Shown here in pieces: positions 25,272 through 37,200 of a stretch of DNA of 64,000 nucleotides (positions within the stretch are counted from its first letter, which is position 1; each line of letters opens with the position of its first letter). Origin of the DNA: Heliocidaris erythrogramma (Eukaryota > Echinodermata > Echinoidea > Camarodonta > Echinometridae). The notes beneath the pieces were generated by a model. The model was not told where the DNA came from, did not search any database, and saw nothing but the letters and a program-made list of their open reading frames with translations. A program made the position numbers and the translations under genes. The stretch is taken from assembly GCA_025617745.1 (NCBI GenBank), contig CM046855.1:45356813-45420812 (forward strand), written 5' to 3'.

Positions 25272-28200
25272 GAGCAGCGAATGTTTTGATGGCTCACAAG
25301 TAAGGACAGATTTAGATGACCAAGACGATGATGACGACGATAATGATGGTGATGGTGGTGATAATGAAGAAAAAGAAGATGATTTTGACAATGACAGTGA
25401 TTTTGACCATGAAGATGAGGGTGATGCTGATATGGAAGTGGAAGAGATGGAAGATGAGACAATCAATGATTCAGATGATGAGGAGGATGATGATATGTTT
25501 GTGAGAATCAGCGACTATGGTGAAAGTGAAGATGAAAATGAAGAAGAAAATACCACTGATGCAGGTGACACTGCAATCAATGGGACTGAAAATATGAGTG
25601 ATGCTGAAGAACTAGATGATGGTGATGAAAATGATGAAGATGACAATGGCAATGATGATGAAACTAGTACTTATGTCGAGGATGATGAGGCTAGTAACAA
25701 CTAAATATCTTAACATTCCATATCCAGGTTAATAAAACTGGGCCCTCTTGCATAAAAAGTTGCGTTTAATCGCATCTCAAAAAATTAAACGCAAGTCCGA
25801 AATAAGGGATCTGGATTGGTTGAAAATCAAGTTAACTTTTTATGCAAGAGGGCCCTGGTCGTATGTTATTGCCATGTGAAATTATTTTTCCATGTTGTAC
25901 ATTATATGAACTGATTAGCAACAGTGCTATTCCTATCAAACAATATCATCAAAACATGAGTATTATCTTCAATCTATCTGCTACAAGATGTATGTAAATG
26001 ATTTTATTCCTCATTCATGAAGTTTAGCAGCTTATTCAGAGTAACCCTCCAGAAAATATTGTGATGAAATAATTTTATGTATTGCACAAAGTAATACAAT
26101 GTTCAGGAGATTTTTTCATGAATTTTTTAAATTGTACAATGTATGTATATCAATGGTTTTTTACAGAGCTGTATCAATCACGTATGACTATTTATATCTA
26201 GGACCGAGCTTTAGAACAACATGTACCATCCAAAAGATTTGAAACTGCATTGTCGCTTTAGACTAGTAAGCCGACAGCTAGACCAACTCCCATCTCACTA
26301 ACCCTAGCCCTACTGGAAATATACTTTGACTGCCAGTGACTCATATCACAACAGCGAACTAAATGTTTTTCTGCTATTCTTGAGGACTCTCGATCTACAT
26401 CGTTACTTATATTACATCAAATTCTTTCTTTCCTTCATTGATAAACAGCAATATATATCAAGACTGTATATATTGTTATGATATAAGAGTTTTGCTCTAT
26501 AACTTTGGAACAAACTGCCAGGAAATATCAAAAATTGTAATACCGTTGACAACTGGAAGTCTTGCATCTCATTTCCCGGCCACACAATTTATGTGTCACA
26601 AATTTGTCGCAATCTTGGTGTTATGTTTGACTCACATATGACAATGTCTAATCAAATTTCAAATATCTGCAGATCAGTTAGGTACCAATTACGTGATATC
26701 TGTTTTATTCGGAAATATTTATCCAAGTCTGCCACTGAAAAGATAGTTCATGCCTTATTTTCCTCCCGTCTCTACTTTGGCAATGTCCTTCTGTTCAATT
26801 TACCCAATCATCTATTGTTCAAGCTCCAGAAGCTTCAAAATGCTGTGGCTCGCATTGTTACTCTGTCCACCAAGTGTACCCATATCTCCCCTGTTTTGCA
26901 GTCGCTGCACTGGCTCCCTGTCAAACATCGCATTATTTTCAAAATTTTCTTGCTCACTTTTCACTGCGTTCACGGTTCTGCTCCCCAATACGATGGCTCT
27001 TTAATTCAAAATTACACCTCCGCAAGATCTTTACACTCATTCACTTCCAGTTCTCTTGTTATCCCTAAAGTCGCAAAATCTTGGGGGGAAAGATCATTTG
27101 CCCACGCGTGTCCGAAATTATGGAATAGCCTTCCTGAAGACATCAAAAAGTGTATAACATCTGATTCTTTTAAAAATCATGTAAAAACATTTCTGCTTAA
27201 TTCTTAATTTATTTCTACATGCGCCTTGAGCAATCCACAGAGTGGATTTGGCACTATGTAAGTTACATTAATTATTATTATTATTATCAAAACTTTTCTG
27301 TTTAGAAATAACTTCCAGTGTTATCTGGTAACTAAAGGAAGTATATGTATGTTGAGCACTCTTCTCGAGCTTCTCTATCCACTTTTCCTTCTTCCTCTTT
27401 CTCTTTCTTACAGGACATATTGTGATATGCTATATTATTATTATTATTAATATTACTTGCTATGAAGCTTCTATCGTGTGTAACTGAAATACATTTTTGT
27501 ACAAATTTTGAGAATAAAGTATTCAAGCAATGAAGACTTGCTATGTGATCACTCCTTAAGACTTGAGTTCTCTTATCATTAAAATAAGCAATTACACAGT
27601 TCCTATGCACTTACACAGGTTCCTCATGCACTTTTATTTTCTTGAATAACATTCATAAATATCACACAGTGCCCTCAACATGGCTTCTTTAGTTGCATAC
27701 AATCATTGAGAAAAGTACAAACACATTTCAAGAAATCCAGGATTACATTTATCTGACATTCAAAAGAGAACATATCCACTTTAGTCACAAAAGTTCTAAA
27801 ACATGAAACAGTCCAATCTAAAACAGAACACAAAAGATTTGAAGAAAAAAAAATGGAATGGGCCTCATTAGATATCTTTATATTTCATTATAAAGGTGAG
27901 CATGGGAAAAGCATGTCAGAAACTTTCGCATAAAAACTAGAAGGAGAAAACAGAAATAGCAAAGAGAGGGGGTGGGCGAGAGAAGAGAAGATGAAAAACG
28001 ACAGAAAATGGTTTTGAATTAGACAGGAGAATGTATGGTATTGGTGGCTTCATAGCAGTCTGAATAATATCAACATATTAATATGTAAAAGATGATACCT
28101 ACCTCACATCCACTTCTCCAGAATTATGCATAAGGAAAGCGCCCTCTGGTGTTCTCATTCTCAGGAGGTATGATTGAAGCTTGGGTCTGTGTAAAAAATA

Positions 28201-31200
28201 TAAAAAATAATAAAAAACAAAAGCAAGGAGATCTAAAAATGAATGAAATTCAAAGATTAATGTTTTCACACTGGCCAAGACTCTCTACTGTTGGCAATCT
28301 GTATTCAAGCACACTGTCATTACAGCTGCACACATTGAACACTGAATCAAGGGAATTACAAGGTGAAAACTAAAATTGTATAATCATCAACAAGGGATGA
28401 AGTAAGTATTACACACTTTATAATTCAATTGTTAAAAACAATAAGAATTTTTTTATTTACAGCAAAATATCTCTCACCTGAAATTCACAAACTTGCCATA
28501 TGTACTCCTAAACTATTCAAGTTGTAAGCTTTCAAATAAATAGTAGCAAAACACTCACTTTTAGCCAGAAAATACATGTCAAAATGTTGATTTGTATTCT
28601 TTGAATTTAGATCCTGAACACCAAGTCGTCATGATAAAGGAGATTCTTTGGGTCTGTTAAAACAGCATTAGAGGAAAATTAATTTAATAAACACGATCGG
28701 AAATACTTATAAGAAATCAAACTTGAGGGCAATTTCAGTACCCTACTGTACTGCGTATGAAATCATTTTTGGATTTATTTATTCATTTATTTGTTTTACG
28801 GGGGGGGGGGGGGGGGGGGGGGGATTCTGCGTAATGTGTCCCGTACAACACATGTCTTTTTCCCACATATTTCATCAAAAAATAGATAATATGGTCTGCC
28901 ATGCTATATTATCTAAAGCTGCCCCGACCTCCAACCCCCTGACGGGATGACTGATTTAGCAAGCCCAAAGGACGCACAAATCAACTGGCTTACCAAGCTT
29001 CAACAAATAGCCTGATGTATAACACTACTACCTCATACGAAAGAAGAAGAAGATAAAAAAATGAAGAATGTCTCGATATGACTACTGCCAGAATAATGGT
29101 ACTTTCTGGTATCACTACCAATAGTCTTGGTCCTATCAAGAGATTTTTCATTTAAAGATGAAATATCCCGTACAACACATGTCTTTTTCCCACATATTTC
29201 ATCAAAAAATAGATAATATGGTCTGCCATGCTATATTATCTAAAGCTGCCCCGACCTCCAACCCCCTGACGGGATGACTGATTTAGCAAGCCCAAAGGAC
29301 GCACAAATCAACTGGCTTACCAAGCTTCAACAAATAGCCTGATGTATAACACTACTACCTCATACGCAAGAAGAAGAAGATAAAAAAATGAAGAATGTCT
29401 CGATATGACTACTGCCAGAATAATGGTACTTTCTGGTATCACTACCAATAGTCTTGGTCCTATCAAGAGATTTTTCATTTAAAGATGAAATATACAGATA
29501 ATGTCAGAGGTCATATGGGACACGGAATCGCCTAATTGCACATTTCAAAAGGAATCGCACCAAGCTATTGATTTTTTGAAAGTCTTTGGAATAATTTACT
29601 AAAACTTTCATTATATTTAATACTTAAAATGAACAGGTCCTCACCTATCAACGATATTATATGCCTCTTCTGTTCCTAGGGTACTTAGGGCAAGCACTGC
29701 AGCGTAGGTCGGGGCTAGATGGGCAATTTGTCCTGGTCCACCTGTACAGTGACAAAATATACAATGTTATTAACATGTTTCTTGAACCCGGTGCTAATAC
29801 CATGAATAGAGGACTCCAGGGGGGCGTTTCATCAAGTGTCTTGTCTGTGATTTTTACTGACAAATTTTCTCTCAGCCAATCAGATGCAAGTATTTCAGTA
29901 GCTTATAACAGTTATTGCAACTTGTCATTGATAACAAGTTTTATGAAACAGGCCCCAGAAACATAAACACCAAGGGCGATTCTCCCTGACAATGGTTATA
30001 AATATGTCCATGTATACTTTCAGCATAAAAATATCCTAACAAACCACTGCAAATTCTTATTTCAATGAATTTGGTTTAAAACTATTGGGGTAAATAAATT
30101 CCTGCCGGGAAGAGCCAAACTGGAACACCTTGATGTGACAGCTATGATGTCACTATGATCTGTATCTGATCAAGTCTTTTTCTCTGACTAACGGGCCCAT
30201 AATACCCCCCCCCCCCCCCCCCCCCCCCCTCCCCATTATGATTTCACTACTGGTATTCATACGACTACTAGCAACCTCAACCAGGGGAGCGTTTCATGAA
30301 AGGAAGATGTCGGATATTTTATCCGACAACTGTTATAAGCTACTGAAATCCTTGCATCTGATTGGCTGAGAGCAAATTTGTCGGATAAAATATCTGACAA
30401 GTCCTTTCATGAAACGCCCCCCAGGGATATTGCAATTTCTTTCCAATAAGACCATGTAGTGGCAGTGGGCTCTACTCAAACCATTAAACCAATACAGATA
30501 AGGCAATACATTATATGTCAGATGGAAATATGCCCCCAAAACAATACATAACAATCAAACGTTTTTATCCTGTACTGGCCCAAATACAACTTAGGTGTGG
30601 AACTTACATGAACCATACTATTAACTATAACTACACTTGACTAGGGCTTACAAAAGGAAGTAACTCATTATATCTATCAATGTGCTATACTTTCAGGAAA
30701 AAGGAAACGTGGTACTCTTTTGTTAAAGGCCAAATATAAAAATTGTACATGTCACAATAACACGGAAATATATATTGTGAAAATGTTTATTTTCCAGATA
30801 TACAAGTCCATGCAAACAATTTCCAAAACAGCTTTTACATGTTTTCTACTGTGTACAGGATCTTACCCTACTTTCTGAAAAATTGGCACCTGACATCACT
30901 AAACTTGGCCTTTAATATGCAATGAGCACCAGAGTGTTAAAACACTTAACAGCGGTTCAGGATGGAAGATTTGCAATAATGTATAACGACTATTAAGGAA
31001 AGGGAACATTTACATACTCAATGAATGCATTAGTATGTATCCTAACATACACACAAGAAATGGGCAGCTGCATTCAAAGGATAAAACTTTTACAGTTACC
31101 AATAAAACAAAATTAGCAATTGAAAATCAGATGAAAACTAGTTATCTATAAAGCTCACCGCACACTATACGACTGGTCTGCGATCCGATTTCGGAAGAAA

Positions 31201-34200
31201 GTGTAATAGCATTTGATATAAACATTTTAACACATCAAATATTTTTGATTGAGGTTCTGAATAGTCATATGTATTGTGAGCTTTATAGTCAGAGGAAAGG
31301 CCAAATCGGCTCTGAGTCGTAGTGACATCAGAGCAGTCCTACGATTGTTTACGATTTTAAACTGATTTGGCCCTTATTTTGGGTATGAGGCTGACAGTGC
31401 ACCAAAACCTTATCTTAAGTATTTATATTATTGTTCAGAACCTGAATCTGGTAGATTTACATTGTTAAAATGCCCATATTTAACACTATCGTGATTTAAT
31501 TCCAAAGTCAGATCGCGGTCAATCGTATAGTGTGCCGTGGGCTTAAATCAAAATGAGCAATTGAAAATCAGATGAAATTTTACAAGTCCTCCGCATTATT
31601 CCATACATTTTAATGAAACTCATTAGCATTTATAAAACTCATGATACTGGTTCATACTACTCTTACAAAGAAAACATCAAAATACATTAAAGGGAATCGG
31701 TAACTTTGTGGAGGCTTGATTTAATAAATTGTTGAATTTTGATAGCTGTCTTGTATAATGATGTTCAGAAGGATAAATATATAGCCAGGCATAGAAAGGT
31801 TTTCAAATATACAATGCTATTATTAAGATATCTATGACAGAATACTGCCATTTATGAAAGCGTATGGCCATACGCTTTAATCTAACACTGCAGTCTATGT
31901 GGAAAATGAGTCTGGAATTTCCGGTCACTTGTATATGTTTACTTTTGTGAAGCACATGATGATTTGAAGTGCCTTTTTTTCCCATGGGCTTCATTTTGAC
32001 ACCATATTACATACACTGATAGCATGTAAGGCCAGACAGCTCAGATTTTATCAAGCCTCTACAGAGTTACCAAATCACTTTAACCTATTACCTACTGGAC
32101 AAAGGTGGTTCCTACCTTAAAGGAGAATTAACACTAGAATATAAATGTACTTATGTTCAAAGGTGTAATATATTCTTAATCATTGACCTGTATCACTTTA
32201 GAAATAAAATATCAGAAAAGGGTTTAAATCAAGACATTCTAGCACACAGTATCATCTGCTAACACTTCATAGGGGCTGCCATTTTCTTGATGACATGGAG
32301 TTGTACATGAACCATTGGAGACCGTTCCGGTCAGGAAGATATTTTTAATCCACGAGCTAAATTGCTTCTATTCATTATAAAAAAGGCCCATATATAATGG
32401 AAAATACATAACAGGTGTATACATTTATTTTAAAATTTGAAAATTTATAGATTTCTTTTTAAATTCTCCGGTTTTGCTAACTAGAAATTTATTTCTTGGT
32501 CTTGCCTGGCAGAGCAGAACATTTATACAATGCGCATTCTGACATTTGAAGTCCATTATCTCAAAGCAGGTGAATGCATAGTTTGTCACTATTGACGCTC
32601 GGGAAAGTCATCATCCATAAATTTGAATTAATTCGCTCCGTCACGTACGTCATAGTATCAAGAAAATAGATTGATATTTAGTATAATCGTAATTTTCAAA
32701 GAAATATAGAACACATTTTCATTTTTAGAATATATGTATATATCTGTTAAATATTTTAAATCTCAAATGAAATTTTGTATCAGGAAGAAAGACAATTTTG
32801 CATTCGGATTAAAAATATCTTTATGTACACATCAAGAAAATGGCAGCCCCCTGGTATCGCTAGCAGACGATAAATCTTGCTGAGAAAATCCTGATTTATA
32901 CCCCTCTCGTATATTTTAATGCAAAACTACGTAGGGCAACAAGAAGGAATAGATTACACCTTTGAACATAAGTACATTTATATTCTGGGTTTAATTCTCC
33001 TTTAAGCCTATGGAAATATGACAATTCAATAGTCAATGGGTCTAAAAGGGATACAACATCATAATTTAAGTCAGAGGCTAGATGAAATATAGTGTTTGAT
33101 CTTTGGTTTTCTCACCTGCGAAACCTCCATCTGGACATTGGCATTTGCCAAGGAATTGGGCAATACTGCAGAAGAGAATTAGGGTGGATGAAAGACAAAA
33201 TCAAATCATTAAGGAAAAAGGTAGATTTTCATTTCCGGGTTTGTTTCACTTGAAAGATTACGTGGAATCACCAAACTTGTGATTTGAAACAAAAGAAAAC
33301 CCAAGCCTGACATACGTTCATTACCTTAGTTGTTCTTGGAATATTTGTAATACCTCAACTAAATAAAGGAACTATATATTTTTCATCACATATACACTTA
33401 ACTTACAAAAGCGACGAGTCATAAAGGTAGACTATGTGCCAACAATCGTTTCAAACCTAAACCTTCTAAACTATTCAGGTTTTAGTCAAGTTTCTTTTTG
33501 TATTAGAAATATTACCATTATAGTTTTAATTTTGAAATGACCAACATTTACATGATAAGCCATTATTCCTGAGTCTTGATATAATATGTACAGAATAAGT
33601 TGACACTGACACCGTAGAAAAGGCCTATATCATAAAATTACATTTTTTCCAAGTAATTCATTGATAGCCACAACGGAACAAGGTTCAAATAACAAAAACA
33701 AAAGTGGTTGCTAAAGCATATTTGACTCTTCTCTTTACGAACACTCTTCCCAAGTCAAGTCAAACATGTCAGAATACTTACCTTGAAGACTGTTCAGGGG
33801 TGAGCTTTTCTCCTAAGAGTTCTAGACTGTGTAGAATCCAGTAGCAGAGCCATGGTCGACTGGCATCCAACACCTCGTAGGATTCAGAGAGGTAACATAG
33901 ACCCTTGTTGAGATAGGCAAGATGTTTAAAACGCTCCAATACTGGTCTGCAAATAGAATAGAAAAAGTAGGAAATGATCAAGATGATAAATATGATGATG
34001 ATGATGACATTTTTTCACAACACCCTTATTCATAATTTGAAAAACATAGGGAAATACATTGAGTCCAGGATTCCAGATTACCTTTTATTCACTAAGAGAA
34101 CAATGTACAAGATTATATAAAAGAAAATGAAATACACATATTTTTGAGGCAAAACGAATTTAAGTAAAACTTAATAATAAAAATTAAATAATTTTCAAGT

Positions 34201-37200
34201 TGAAACATGATGGTAATACTGGTAATGAAAATTTCTTAAAGGTACTGTTAAACTTTTTGAAATACATGCTGAAAAATTATTCCAAAACGTTATGGGAATC
34301 AGCAACATTTTCATGTTTTCATAACAAATTGGTTTATATAGGGAAAAAATCTTTTATTCTTCCATCCTCAGACAAATTTGATAACAATTCAAATACTTTT
34401 ACAACTATGCAAACTATGGACTCAGTGAACAATACATTGTACATGTACGTGTCATATCAAATTAAATCATACCCAATGGGTCAATACACAAAGAATGTGC
34501 TGAAATTAAAAAAAAAGATTCTGAGAGGAGGATGTCATTTGTAAGACATGGCTTATCTGTTTGTTTTGTTTTGTATTGTTTTGTTGGGTTTTCTTTTTTG
34601 GAAGGGGTCACCTTTTAAATTATTGATGACAATCTAGACTTCACAGATGACTTACAGGAATCTGCTATCTGCATATGATTCACAGCCACAAAGTAATTAA
34701 GTTTTTTGTTAACCATCAATTAAAATTCTTTCTCTCAGCGACACGAGGGTCAAAGTGATTCAGTTTGATTTTCCCTTCCGAAGCCCTGGTGATGCCAAAT
34801 ACTTACCCTTTGTCCAGTGGTGCTAAATTCTTGGTCCTAGCTCTGTACATGGCAAACTTGTTGTCCACCAGCTTTTCTACATCTTCCTGCACAATTCAAA
34901 CAATGAGCAAGAGAGCGAGAGAAAAAAAAAGGGGTTATCACATATTTTAGTGTTAATTTATATTTTACTCCAAAAGAAATAGTATCTAACAAGCAATTAG
35001 AAAAAAAAGAAAAGAGAGGGGGGGTCATATTTTTCAGGTGCCTTTTGGGTAAAAAATTTGAAGAGGGGCACTCATTTTAGGGGTAGGCAGTAATTTACCT
35101 CAGGTAGGCCAGTAGTGTTTTAAAAGGGACATGACATGTGCCGATTGTGCTCCAACCCTTTCTCCAACAGTACCCTAGGTCTAATCCTAGATATGTTATG
35201 GATATGTGTTTTCATACAAACACTTCAAGAAATTATCAACAAGCTTTTTAGTAAAAAAAAATTTTATAGAGAGGTGCTCGCAAGAAAAATCAGAACTTTG
35301 TCAAATTGCGTTTGATCAACTACAACTTTCAAACCTCACAATTTTCTTATCCTTCATTGGATTTTCCTCAAACTTTCCCTGATCTATTTCTCTAACTTTT
35401 CTTTTACTTAAAATTATTATTGATGGTCGCTATTTTATACTGTTGGCATTGTCAGTCTATTATTAGATGAGCGTATACAGTTAGGGCCAGCTGCATCTCG
35501 TATATCGTAGAGTTTCCATAGTAAGGCAAACTAGACGTCATAAGGATGCGAACATATTCTTTATTTTTTTAATATGTTTTATTGAATCAAAACAATCGTA
35601 CATTTACATATGATTACAAGGTGATTATGGATGGAAAAATAAGTCAACAACAAATTCAAACCCATGAAAGCACCAAGGAGACGAAGGAAAACCAGCCCAA
35701 GACGTACCGGCGAGGCCGACATAGACCCGCCGATCGAAAAGCCGACAGCCCCGCCAGGACAAGGACCCAACAAGACGCAACAGACTCCATGCACATGTAT
35801 AAATCAAGCGACCTCTTCATCCCAACTAATACGCCACTTACATGCAATCACTACACTGACTCATCACTAGCATACATCACAAGGCAAACAAATGTGTGTG
35901 AATATATTCTAATCTATATCATGAGAAAATTGATAACAAATTATCAATGTTAATTTCTATGCATTACCAATCAAATGAAATGAAAGCAAGGGAGGCAAAG
36001 AGAAACATGATAAATAATAATAATACTGGATATTTATATAGCGCTCATATCCACCATGAATGGTGCTCAAGGCGCTCCAATATTACCCCAGCTCTAGCTA
36101 GGCTACCGATATCGGTGCTCACAGCATTCAAGGAATTAATTCCTGCCGGTACCCATTTAACACCTGGGTGGAGAGTGGCAAATGTAGATTAATGTCTTGC
36201 CAAAGAACAGTAGTGCCGCGCCGGGGTTCGAACCCACGACCTTCCCATCTCCAGTCAAGTGTTTCGACCACTCGACTACGACATAAATGCAGCTCATGGA
36301 AATGGAAAAGGAGAGAATGCAAATGAAAGGAAGAGAATTAGATGAAAAGAAATAAACCTGAAGAGAAATATAATCATGATGCATCGGAAATGGAAGGAAC
36401 GGATTAAGATGAATCGGGGTCTATGTTAATTCTTGTGTCTGTATTACTGGAGGCAGCGAGAAAGATCAAGAGGGAAAAAGTTGTGGAATGCCCGAGTCTA
36501 CCCTCAGAAGCCACATCAAGGGAAAACACCTTTGTCAACGACCAAAGAAAGGCTAGTCAAATACTGCAGAGAACTCGACCGGAACCTTACCAAGTACGAT
36601 CTCAAAGACAAACAACATATGATATACAACATGGATGAGACAGGTTTCAACTGCGAACACTGGCCACTGAACGTTGTTAGCGCCTCTAAATCTACACAAG
36701 CCATTAATTACATCCTATAGATCGGCAATGACCACCGTTCTGGCTTGCCATAATGCCGCTGGGGACTCGCTCCCACCTTACTTCATTTTCAAGGGGAAGA
36801 GAGACAGGTAACTGCCATGAAGGAAGGCTGTCTGCCGGGCAGCAAGTTTGCTGTCAGCGATAGTGGATGGAGTAATGGGATAATCTTCTGGCGCTTCATC
36901 CGCAATCACTTCCTCCCTGCAATCCAAAAGGAAGTGGACGAATACTGCCTGCTTCTGTACAATGGTCATAAGTCGCACATAACTATCCCTGTGAAGGAGG
37001 CAATAAGGCAATAACTTAACATACATCCCACCTGCTCCAACCTTCGGATTTTGGTGCTTTGGGCCTATGAAGAGCCTATACAATCGTCAATGTGGGAGCT
37101 ACCTCGCTGCCCATCCTGGCTTGTCAATCTCTCGTTTCGACATCACGAGACTGGTTTCTTTGGCCTACCGATATGAATATCCAAGCCGCCTTCAAAAAGA

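Noticed and set aside
25146..25466. Ser-rich and His-rich antisense frames
   Set aside because: Antisense shadows of the GAT/GAA codons of the acidic protein.
35579..35953. Several overlapping frames on both strands
   Set aside because: No motif, no conserved pattern and no splice sites; the GC-richer patch alone explains the open frames.
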